DNA from: Kistimonas sp964291485
GTDB lineage: Bacteria; Pseudomonadota; Gammaproteobacteria; Pseudomonadales; Endozoicomonadaceae
Reading direction: 5' to 3'
DNA: 64,000 nucleotides
Assembly (NCBI GenBank): GCA_964291485.2
Contig: OZ220224.1
Span: 1,798,001-1,862,000 of the forward strand
Position 1 is the first letter of the stretch, and each line of letters opens with the position of its first letter. The notes under the pieces are model-generated. The model ran no database searches. It had not been told where the DNA came from and was given only the letters and a program-made list of their open reading frames with translations. Shown here one piece after another: positions 28,303 through 35,948 of the stretch. Made by a program: the position numbers and the translations under genes.

Positions 28303-28827
28303 TCACCATATCAGCAGTTTAAGATTGAGTTTGACAGATGACCAATCATCCCAGTTACTGTACATCGGTAACCAGGGGCCAATACTCATGCGTCCGTCAA
28401 CTACAGAAAAATCCACTGCGATATGCTTGATGTTTCTGTTGAGGTAAAAGGCAGCGGGTATCCGAAAAACTTCTGTGCTGGCATGGCGTGCCTTTCCTGC
28501 TCCCTTGAAGGGTAATTGAGCGTCTGGAACAGGGAAGCCCTCTTTCGATGTTTCTGCTGGCGCAGACTTAATCACATTGTCGTTGGCGTCATACCCCAAA
28601 ACTCTGTGGAGCTTCAGCTGAGTCGGGCCTCCATCCCAAAGAAAGCGGTAGTTGTATTCGCCGGTCGTAAATCTGTAGTAATTCGAACCTTCATGCTCCA
28701 GTTGTATCGTCACATTATCTGCGGAAACAACCTGGGTAAGTGGAAGGGCGCGTGCCGGGATAGACAGTATTAATGAAAGTAAAACGCCTGTGAAAAGGGG
28801 GTAAAGTAGAGTTCGTCCTGTGACCAT
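28303..28827 (-). CDS. Secreted protein of unknown family, paralogue of the preceding gene
   Basis: 174 residues: signal peptide MVTGRTLLYPLFTGVLLSLI then a probable ARA cleavage site. The core YRFTTGEYNYRFLWDGGPTQL ... IAVDFSVVDGRMSIGPWLPM aligns along its length with the gene at 27523. The two are a diverged tandem duplication. Function is unknown. The conserved F-L-W-D-G/S-GPT and SVVDGR-x-S-x-GPW blocks define the family. Confidence 0.75.
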   Translation of the reverse strand: MVTGRTLLYPLFTGVLLSLILSIPARALPLTQVVSADNVTIQLEHEGSNYYRFTTGEYNYRFLWDGGPTQLKLHRVLGYDANDNVIKSAPAETSKEGFPVPDAQLPFKGAGKARHASTEVFRIPAAFYLNRNIKHIAVDFSVVDGRMSIGPWLPMYSNWDDWSSVKLNLKLLIW

Positions 28828-29128
28828 GCAGTACTCCTGAAAGATGGTAAAGGCTATTTTGATCCCCGTTGTCTTGGGCGGGAATCCCTGCTTTCCTCAT
28901 AGGGATATAGACCGGCGATGAGTGAATAAGTTTCCCTGCGGCTTAGAGGGAGAACAACGTAGTAAGCCAGTCGCTGTGACATACTTCTCAGTGAGTTGGT
29001 GGCAGCAGACAGACCGGTGTCGGGAAAATACTATGGCGCCGGTCTAACGCACCGAAGTAGAATGAGCGTTTATAGTTAAAGTAACAGTCAAGACGGCCGG
29101 GAGTGCTGTCAGGGGTTATGGTTTACTG
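28828..29128. other. Divergent region before the dnaT-like gene
   Basis: About 300 bases holding the promoters of the secreted-protein gene (minus) and the dnaT-like gene (plus). No other feature recognised. Confidence 0.45.
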
Positions 29129-29563
29129 ATGTCAAAGGGCTATAAGGCGCCGGGCCGCAGGGCCTACGAACAGGACAAGCCGCTGTTCCAGATAATGGAC
29201 GAAGGCGGTGATGACTCGGCGGCACATCCGGTGTTTGCCGAGAACCGCGAGGTGCTGGAGGGCGCGCGGGTACAACCTTTGCCGGAAGACTTTGCGCCCG
29301 AGCCAAGGTATATTCAGTTCCTGCAGCTGCACCACGGCATTCCGCCGGAGTTCACCCTCGCCCAGCTGCCGGATTTCATGCTGTACTGGCTGGAGACGGG
29401 AGAAGCCCGCAAAGCCTGGCAGAACCGTTTCAAGAATCATGTCATTTATCAGTGGAGGCGTCAGCAGAGTGAAGGAGGCCGGGAAAGTCATCGATCAACA
29501 GCTGAAAAGCTCACTGACACGAGCTGGTCAGACGCGTACCGAATCGACCTCGACGAAGACTGA
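29129..29563 (+). CDS. DnaT-like ssDNA-binding domain protein
   Basis: 144 residues. The segment from about 50 to 115 (DFAPEPRYIQFLQLHHGI ... LPDFMLYWLETGEARKAWQNRFKNHVIYQW) follows the C-terminal ssDNA-binding domain of DnaT, including the closing W-x(n)-F-x-NHV-x-Y-W pattern seen in DnaT-like proteins. DnaT helps PriA and PriB load DnaB at stalled forks. The N-terminus is short and charged and lacks the DnaT trimerisation domain. The next gene, a replication-P-like protein, overlaps its 3' end, so the pair probably forms a replication-restart or helicase-loading module. The role is inferred. Confidence 0.75.
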   Translation: MSKGYKAPGRRAYEQDKPLFQIMDEGGDDSAAHPVFAENREVLEGARVQPLPEDFAPEPRYIQFLQLHHGIPPEFTLAQLPDFMLYWLETGEARKAWQNRFKNHVIYQWRRQQSEGGRESHRSTAEKLTDTSWSDAYRIDLDED

Positions 29564-30209
29564 GTCGACAGTGCGCCCTGGGCGCGAGCACGAGTACGCC
29601 ATCAATACCCTGTTCACCCTGCTGGAAGATGCGTTTCCGTTGAAATTCCGGCGGGCGTTTCCTACGGCGGAAGACCAGGCCCGGGCCAAGAGTGTCTGGC
29701 TGCAATCGCTCAAGGAGTTCAGTCCCCGCCGGATCCTGCGGGCCGCCAAGAAAGCCATTGATAATACCCGTTTCTTTCCGGATCTTGCCGATATCCGGGA
29801 GCTGTGCAAGCTGCGGTTTGATGAATACGGCCTGAAGGAACCATTACAGGCATATTACGAGGCCTGTAACGCGCCAGCCCAGACCCGGGATTACGGCTGG
29901 TCGCACCTGGCGGTTTACCTTGCTGCGCGGGAGACCGGTTGGTTCATGATTCGCGGTGAACCTCAGGAAACGGCATTCCCTGTCTTTGAGCGGAACTACG
30001 AGATTCTCTGTAATCGGGTGCTGGATGGCGAAGACCTGGAAGCAGAGATTACCCGGGCGCTGGAAAATAGCCAGAGCCGAACGAGTGCAGACCGCTTAGA
30101 AGAAGCTGCCCGAAAACAGCAGCAGGCGCTAATGAAAGAGCAGGGGATTGATCCGAAAAGCGGTCGAGCGGCGTTTTTATCCATAAAGGAAAAATTAACC
30201 CGGGGCTAA
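29469..30209 (+). CDS. Replication protein P-like protein
   Basis: About 246 residues if it starts at the GTG at 29469, which has GGAGG 10 nt upstream. An ATG at 29439 in the same frame lacks a Shine-Dalgarno match. Either start lies inside the dnaT-like gene, giving an overlap of roughly 95-125 nt in another frame. The middle part (INTLFTLLEDAFPLKFRRAFP, AKSVWLQSLKEFSPRRILRAAKKAI, FFPDLADIRELC) matches the lambda P / replication-P family that recruits DnaB helicase. The C-terminus is charged. On the chromosome next to a DnaT-like gene it suggests a cellular loader rather than a prophage remnant; no other phage genes are near. Confidence 0.7.
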   Translation: MKEAGKVIDQQLKSSLTRAGQTRTESTSTKTESTVRPGREHEYAINTLFTLLEDAFPLKFRRAFPTAEDQARAKSVWLQSLKEFSPRRILRAAKKAIDNTRFFPDLADIRELCKLRFDEYGLKEPLQAYYEACNAPAQTRDYGWSHLAVYLAARETGWFMIRGEPQETAFPVFERNYEILCNRVLDGEDLEAEITRALENSQSRTSADRLEEAARKQQQALMKEQGIDPKSGRAAFLSIKEKLTRG

Positions 30210-30276
30210 TCGGCCGGGTTGTAGCGCTGGAGCGGAGAGCTTTCGGCGTATCAAACAATCACTGACTGGAATAGCT

Positions 30277-31383
30277 ATGTCGGACGTCATCAACAGAACA
30301 ATGATTGAGCAGGTACTGCAGCAGTACCACGACCCTTACCTGGGGATGGGTCTGGTAGAAGCTGGTTGTGTTCGCGATATCGCCATAGAGGGCGGACAGG
30401 TTCGTGTGGATCTCTTTATGGGTTATCCCTGTGAGGGACTGTCGACAGGTATTACCCGGATTCTCCAGGATTACCTTGAAGACCTGCCCGGCGTGACGAA
30501 AGCAGAGGTCACACTGGCGTGGCATGTGGAATCCATGCCGACCCAGGGCAACCTGCAGGCGATGTCTGGTATTCGCAATATCATTGCGGTCGCGTCTGGT
30601 AAAGGTGGCGTGGGTAAGTCGACAACGACCGCCAACCTGGCGTTGGCGCTGGCAGCAGAAGGCGCCCGTGTCGGCGTGCTGGATGCGGATATCTATGGCC
30701 CTAGCCAGGGGTTGATGTTTGGTATCGCCGATGGTGTCCGGCCGGACGTCATCACTGAGGGCGAACAGCAGTTCTTTGTTCCAATTGAAGCCCATGGCGT
30801 TCAAGTGATGTCCATGGCGTTCCTGGTGACGGAAAACACTCCGATGGTCTGGCGTGGCCCGATGGTGAGTGGCGCCCTGCAGCAGCTGCTGACCCAGACC
30901 CGCTGGGATAAGCTCGATTATCTGGTTGTCGACATGCCGCCCGGTACTGGGGATATTCAGCTAACCTTGGCGCAACGGGTGCCGGTGGCGGGTAGTGTGA
31001 TCGTCACAACCCCACAGGATCTGGCATTGCTTGATGCTCGTAAAGGCATCGAGATGTTTCGCAAGGTGGATGTACCGGTGCTGGGTGTTGTTGAAAACAT
31101 GGCAACCCATACCTGCACGAACTGCGGCCATACGGAACACCTGTTTGGTGAAGGCGGCGGGAGCATTCTGGCCGACGAATATGATACCGAACTACTGGCA
31201 TCCCTGCCGCTGACCCTGCGTATTCGTGAACAGGCCGACGGTGGCAACCCTTCTGTTATTGCCGAACCGGATGGCGAGATTGCCATGACCTACCGCGAGT
31301 TGGCCCGCCGAATGGCAGCCAGGCTTTCTGTCAGAAACCGTCAGGCGCCGGCGGCGCCGACCATCAGCATCAGTGATGATTAA
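30277..31383 (+). CDS. apbC: Iron-sulfur cluster carrier protein ApbC/Mrp
   Basis: A 368-residue P-loop ATPase that carries and delivers 4Fe-4S clusters in the cytoplasm. An N-terminal MIP18-like domain (about 1-90) precedes the deviant Walker A GKGGVGKSTTTANLA, then DADIYGPSQG, VVDMPPGTGD, and the cluster-binding CTNCGH (C-x-x-C). The last 25 residues are low complexity. It is upstream of dcd with a 13-nt gap. mrp and dcd close to metG is a familiar gammaproteobacterial arrangement. Confidence 0.94.
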   Translation: MSDVINRTMIEQVLQQYHDPYLGMGLVEAGCVRDIAIEGGQVRVDLFMGYPCEGLSTGITRILQDYLEDLPGVTKAEVTLAWHVESMPTQGNLQAMSGIRNIIAVASGKGGVGKSTTTANLALALAAEGARVGVLDADIYGPSQGLMFGIADGVRPDVITEGEQQFFVPIEAHGVQVMSMAFLVTENTPMVWRGPMVSGALQQLLTQTRWDKLDYLVVDMPPGTGDIQLTLAQRVPVAGSVIVTTPQDLALLDARKGIEMFRKVDVPVLGVVENMATHTCTNCGHTEHLFGEGGGSILADEYDTELLASLPLTLRIREQADGGNPSVIAEPDGEIAMTYRELARRMAARLSVRNRQAPAAPTISISDD

Positions 31384-31396
31384 GGAATTGTGAACC

Positions 31397-31987
31397 ATGC
31401 GGCTATGTGATCGTGACATAGAAGCCTGTCTGGACAGCGGCCGGATCGTGATTGAGCCCCGGCCGACACCGGATCAGATTTCCGGTATCAGTGTGGATTT
31501 GACCCTGGGCAACAGCTTTCGGGTTTTCAATGATCATGCGGCGCCTTACGTGGACCTGAGTGGTTCACGGGAACAGATTGATCAGACCCTGAACTCCATC
31601 ATGAGTAAGGAGATTGTCCTGGGCGAGAAGGAAGCCTTCTTTCTGCATCCGGGTGAGCTGGCGCTTGCGGTGACCCGTGAATCCGTGGGTTTGCCGGATG
31701 ACCTGGTAGGCTGGCTGGATGGTCGCTCTTCACTTGCGCGGTTAGGTTTAATGGTCCATGTCACTGCGCACCGGATTGATCCGGGCTGGAGTGGCCAGAT
31801 CGTGCTGGAGTTTGTGAATGGTGGCAAGTTACCGATTGCCCTGCGTCCGGGAATGACCATCGGCGCGATCAATTTTGAAACCATGACCGGTGCGGCGGAC
31901 AAGCCCTATAACAAGCGCAAGAACGCTAAATACCGTGATCAACACAGTGCGATAGCGAGCCGGATCGGCGAAGACTCGTCCGTTTAG
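31397..31987 (+). CDS. dcd: dCTP deaminase
   Basis: A 196-residue homotrimeric enzyme converting dCTP to dUTP, the main source of dUMP for thymidylate synthesis in enteric-type bacteria. Landmarks are the start MRLCDRDIEACLDSG, GISVDLTLGNSFRVF, DGRSSLARLGLMVHVTAHRIDPGW (with the active-site Arg/Ser/Glu region) and the tail PYNKRKNAKYRDQ. It is downstream of apbC in one transcription unit. A hairpin lies shortly after its stop. Confidence 0.97.
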   Translation: MRLCDRDIEACLDSGRIVIEPRPTPDQISGISVDLTLGNSFRVFNDHAAPYVDLSGSREQIDQTLNSIMSKEIVLGEKEAFFLHPGELALAVTRESVGLPDDLVGWLDGRSSLARLGLMVHVTAHRIDPGWSGQIVLEFVNGGKLPIALRPGMTIGAINFETMTGAADKPYNKRKNAKYRDQHSAIASRIGEDSSV

Positions 31988-32000
31988 TAGAATGGAATCA

Positions 32001-32026
32001 GTCAGGCTGGTGGCCTTCAGCCTGAC
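32001..32026. terminator. Hairpin downstream of dcd
   Basis: An 8-bp stem (gtcaggct / agcctgac) with a 10-nt loop starts 13 nt past dcd. There is no T-run, so it is a weak terminator candidate. Confidence 0.4.
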
Positions 32027-33103
32027 TATCCGTGATCACGTGTGGTACCTCTTCGTTTTGTTTTCTGTCCCTATGACAGCAGGCACACAAACCATAAATG
32101 ACGACAGTTTCGGATTTAACAACAGGATAATCGCTGAGGCGTAGTTATTTGCAGTGGTGGGCTTGTCAGTTTTTTTAGATATCATGATATTTATGCTGTA
32201 TTAAGTCGCCGATGCAGGTGGCTAGGGTGCCAACATAACAGTATGCGTAGAATAGATACCTGTAATGTGAAGAGATTGTTCTAGATAATGCTGAGCTATT
32301 CGATAAGTTTTTTATTTTTTATGAATGCGTTTACAGCAAGAATAAAAACATCCGCGTTGAATATTATTTGTGTTGTTTAGTGTATTGCGTTGAGAAATAA
32401 CTTTGACTCAGTCATATATGCCAAAATGATACCTGTGCATGCCATAATCAACTTCCAATTAAAGGCACAGTTGTGTTGTCCACGATAGATTAATGTGTCT
32501 GACAATATGGAAGATGTGGCGAAATTGTAGTCAATGGATTCGAGTAACGCTTTGGTTGCCTTGTATTTGTCATCGCCTATGCGTGATTGGCCTGAATCAG
32601 GCTGCTCTGGGAAATTCCGGGGTATTTGTTTGATGAAGTTGTTGTGAACCAATCATTGGCGGTTCACTTTTTTTACCGTGTAAATTTGTTCAGATGCTGC
32701 AGATGATATTTTCATTCAACTATTAAAAAAGAAAAACGTCCATAAAACTGACAAAAATTTCATCATCGGCATAGAAGCCGTGTTGCCTGTTTTTTTTCGT
32801 TTGTTGATCCATTTGACGCTGACGCAGTGCAATAGCATACTCCTTGAACGGTCAAGCCAGCCAGGTTTCTGATGTCGGTCAGTCTGTTGATAGGGCAATA
32901 ACAGCTTTGGAATCCATATTGAAGGTTATCTAATGCAACCAGTTTATAATATCTAATTTTTTTAAATTCTGGACTGCCTGTTTTCTTTGTTAAATGCCAC
33001 TTTCTTTCCAATGTATTTGCTGCAGTTTGGAAAAAGCAAACATTGAACTATTTTTGATGGCTCAGGTCTTACTGACGACATCAAAATTTGAGGTGAGTGA
33101 AAA
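32027..33103. other. Long A/T-rich intergenic stretch with a possible small ORF
   Basis: About 1.1 kb with no recognisable gene. A minus-strand frame at 32377-32652 (91 codons, ending in a hydrophobic segment) has no family that I know and no clear ribosome-binding site, so I do not call it a gene. The right part contains one copy of a roughly 100-bp repeat (32811-32911) found again after the isochorismatase-like gene. Confidence 0.5.
32811..32911. repeat. Imperfect ~100-bp direct repeat, copy 1
   Basis: Shared blocks with 33724-33826 include atttgacgct, ccttgaacggtca / tctttgaacggtca, and gtctgttgata followed by ataacagctttgg / aataatagctttgg. Same orientation. The two copies bracket the gene at 33104. 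Confidence 0.75.
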
Positions 33104-33691
33104 ATGAAAAAAGTCCATGCCGATAAGGCTGCAATGATTCTGATTGATCACCAAGTGGGTACCATGCATTGGGTTAATTCCGTCGATAGGGCGACAGTCG
33201 CAGCTAATACGCGCGCATTGGCCAAAGCTGCTATAGCCCTTGGCATGCCTGTCGTCTTTACCAGTAGCCAGGAAGATCAGATGCAAGGTTCTCTAATACC
33301 CGCTTTACAGGAGATTGCATCTGAAGCTTATGCTGACCGAATCAAGCGTACAGGCATAGTGAATTGCTGGGAGGATTCGGCCTTTTCGAAGGCCTGTAAG
33401 GATACTGGACGTAAGCAATTCATTATGGCCGGTGTCACGACAGAGGTTTGTTTGGCTCCTCCCGCAATCTGTGCCGTTGAGGAAGGCTTTGAGGTGTTTT
33501 GTGTCGTTGATGCGTCCGGTTCTCCTTCGGCGCTTACTGATGAAATGGCCTTTCGACGTATGGAACGAGCAGGCGTAGAACTCACCACAACAAGTGCCAT
33601 CTTGTCGGAGCTTGCGATGAACTGGGAGAGTGAAAACGGCGTCAAACTGCTTCAAATCATGGCTGAAGAAATACTCAGTGCAGGCCATTAA
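33104..33691 (+). CDS. Isochorismatase-family cysteine hydrolase
   Basis: A 195-residue hydrolase of the YcaC-like isochorismatase superfamily. The catalytic Asp lies in MILIDHQVG, the Lys/Arg step in DRIKRTG, and the nucleophile Cys in GVTTEVCL after a nonprolyl-cis Val-Thr. The family includes amidases and hydrolases of unknown substrate; true isochorismate cleavage is unlikely here without siderophore genes nearby. A short GAGGTGAG lies upstream of the ATG. It stands alone between two copies of a 100-bp repeat, which suggests movement or duplication of this segment. Confidence 0.9.
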   Translation: MKKVHADKAAMILIDHQVGTMHWVNSVDRATVAANTRALAKAAIALGMPVVFTSSQEDQMQGSLIPALQEIASEAYADRIKRTGIVNCWEDSAFSKACKDTGRKQFIMAGVTTEVCLAPPAICAVEEGFEVFCVVDASGSPSALTDEMAFRRMERAGVELTTTSAILSELAMNWESENGVKLLQIMAEEILSAGH

Positions 33692-33723
33692 TAAGTAGAC
33701 GTCAGAGAGTGCCATGTCTGTCA

Positions 33724-33826
33724 ATTTGACGCTCATGCACTGTAATACCATACTCTTTGAACGGTCATTCCAGCCTGGTTGTTGGTGGCGGCCTGTCTGT
33801 TGATATGGGTCAATAATAGCTTTGGC
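33724..33826. repeat. Imperfect ~100-bp direct repeat, copy 2
   Basis: Second copy of the sequence at 32811, starting 32 nt past the isochorismatase-like stop codon and ending before the CBS gene. Confidence 0.75.
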
Positions 33827-33961
33827 GGAAGTGCAATACTGAGGCTGCAAGCAGCGAAGAATAAGATCAATCGCAAGTGGGGCGTGCCTTTTACGCAGTC
33901 AGTAGCAGGCCGGCACTTTTTGTTCGCAAGCTGCGAATCCCTGGACTACAGGAGGCTAACG

Positions 33962-34492
33962 ATGCTTTCGCTTGATTCTCTTGGTACGGACACAGCCGGC
34001 AAGATAACCGATAGTGACTGGCGGCAACTGACCGCCGCTGATGTGATGACCCGTGATGTTCGTACTGTCCCGCTTGACTGGTCTGTTGACCGTCTTTCAC
34101 GTTTTCTGACCGACAATGCGATCTCCGGTGCGCCCGTGGTGGATGAATCCGGTCGTCTCACCGGGGTGGTGACGCTGACGGATATTGTTCGCCAAACAGG
34201 CTCGGGTCTGCTCGATCTCGCCCAGCGGGATGACGGTTTTTACCAGGGTCTGTTGGATCGAGAACTCTCCGATGAAGAACAGCGCGCTTTCCACGAAGCG
34301 GTCGATGACGGTGTCCTGATCTCGGATATAATGACACCTGTCGTGTATAGTGTGACTCCCGAAACGCCGATGACCGAAATGGTAGATGCCATGGTGCGTG
34401 GGCATATTCACCGGGTGCTGGTGACCCAGGACCGTCAGGTCGTCGGTATTGTGACAGTACTCGACCTGCTGCGTATTATTACCCGGAACTAA
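33962..34492 (+). CDS. CBS-domain-pair protein
   Basis: 176 residues made of two CBS domains (ADVMTRDVRTVPLDWSVDRL ... GVVTLTDIVRQ and ISDIMTPVVYSVTPETPMTEM ... GIVTVLDLLRIITRN) joined by an acidic linker. CBS pairs bind adenine nucleotides and regulate partner proteins; no partner domain is fused here. I took the ATG at 33962, which has AGGAGG 6 nt upstream; the frame is open further back to 33779 but without support. Its role is unknown. Confidence 0.88.
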   Translation: MLSLDSLGTDTAGKITDSDWRQLTAADVMTRDVRTVPLDWSVDRLSRFLTDNAISGAPVVDESGRLTGVVTLTDIVRQTGSGLLDLAQRDDGFYQGLLDRELSDEEQRAFHEAVDDGVLISDIMTPVVYSVTPETPMTEMVDAMVRGHIHRVLVTQDRQVVGIVTVLDLLRIITRN

Positions 34493-34762
34493 AGTCCCTT
34501 TAAGGGATGATCTGGGTCAAGGTCATCCCTGATAGTGTCCCTTTCAGCACAATACCCCACAAAACTTAACCTAACTCAATAATTCTGTCTTGGCAGGTCG
34601 CTATGATGCGGTCAGAGATCAGGGCGCCTGGTGCATGACCATGGCGTTTCCTGCAGAAAAACCGATCTTAGACTGCCTGATCCGGGCAATGATAACCCAA
34701 CACATGAAACAGAAAGGGTTAGTGCATCTGTCCGGTTTTGCTACGGGATTAAGGTGTTACGG

Positions 34763-35701
34763 ATGCTGGAAAATTTCGGGTCTTATCTAAAGCGAAGACG
34801 AAGGGATAACGGACTGACACAGGACCGGCTGGCGCTGGCGCTTTCCTGTCATTCTACCGCCCTGGGGGGCATTGACTCAGTGACCATCAGTCGCTGGGAG
34901 CGGGGAACCACGGAACCTACGCTGGAACGACAACGACATGTCATCCATTTTTTCAGTGATGATGTGGACCAGGTGCTGCCATTTCGTTCCGCACGCCCCA
35001 ATCTGCTCAGTCCTGAACAGTCCGTGGGATACCTGATCCGGCATTATCTTAATTCTCCCAAGCTAGGGAGTAAGGTTGGAACCTTTCCCGAAAAGGAAAA
35101 CCGAAAATACGAGGTTAGCCACCTATCCGGCAATGATGTGGATGATCCATTCATTGAATTGATTCTGGATTATGACCATTCCATTTATGAAGCAGGATTG
35201 CCAGTCAGTCATGAGTTGCTGCATGGCTGGATTGGGCATAGCAATGTGCTCAGTGTGGTCAGTACCAAATTCAGCCATTATTTTGGTCATTTGATTGCCT
35301 TGCCATTGGCGGAAGATATTTACTGGCGCCTGATTCATGGTGAGATGGAAGAAGCGGAAATTCGCAACAGCGATATTGTGCCGCCGGAAGAGCCCCATGG
35401 GTTGTATATCTATTCCTTATATGGCGCCAGCAAGATAGCGGCTGCCCTTCTGCTAATCGAGATGGCCCATTACGCCGGCAAATACTTGGAATCAATTCGC
35501 CATATTGGCGGCCTGTGTGCCACCAGTGATGGTGCACGTCTGGCGCGGTCTTTCCATCTGCAGCCTGGCCATGTAGGGCCGGAAGTGGCTCATGGTCCGG
35601 TACGCTACCAGGGAAGGGAGGTCCAGTACTTGACCTATACAGCACCATTAGCCGCTATTTTAAAAGATGCCGGACTGCGAAGGGTGTTACCGCTACATTA
35701 G
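34763..35701 (+). CDS. XRE-family transcriptional regulator
   Basis: 312 residues. The N-terminal helix-turn-helix is LKRRRRDNGLTQDRLALALSC ... VTISRWERGTTEPTLERQRHVIHFF. The long C-terminal part (about residue 90 on) is not one that I recognise; it has DDPFIELILDYDHSIYEAGLP and a string of hydrophobic helices, and may be a ligand-sensing domain. The ATG at 34763 has AAGGTG 8 nt upstream. Target genes are unknown; the next gene downstream is the PP2C-like effector, 247 bp away. Confidence 0.8.
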   Translation: MLENFGSYLKRRRRDNGLTQDRLALALSCHSTALGGIDSVTISRWERGTTEPTLERQRHVIHFFSDDVDQVLPFRSARPNLLSPEQSVGYLIRHYLNSPKLGSKVGTFPEKENRKYEVSHLSGNDVDDPFIELILDYDHSIYEAGLPVSHELLHGWIGHSNVLSVVSTKFSHYFGHLIALPLAEDIYWRLIHGEMEEAEIRNSDIVPPEEPHGLYIYSLYGASKIAAALLLIEMAHYAGKYLESIRHIGGLCATSDGARLARSFHLQPGHVGPEVAHGPVRYQGREVQYLTYTAPLAAILKDAGLRRVLPLH

Positions 35702-35948
35702 TCATGACGCGTGTGGTCCCAGATTCCATAGCCTGTTAGGTTGCTGACTACCTTGACAGGCTGTGTTCCTACTTTGATTTTCTGTTGAAGTGTCAGGTTT
35801 TTAGATTTACGTATGAAATAGTTGCAAAAATCCTCTTCTTATCAGGAACTTAATCGTTGCCAGGAAGTCAAATAATTGTAATTAATGGGGCTAACATCAA
35901 CTTGGGTTCTAAGCGTCGGGATGGTGTGTTTAGTGGGATAAAATAGGC

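Noticed and set aside
32395..32450. Possible remnant of a second isochorismatase-like 3' end
   Set aside because: Only short matched words (gtgca, gccat) at roughly the right spacing; not distinguishable from chance by eye.
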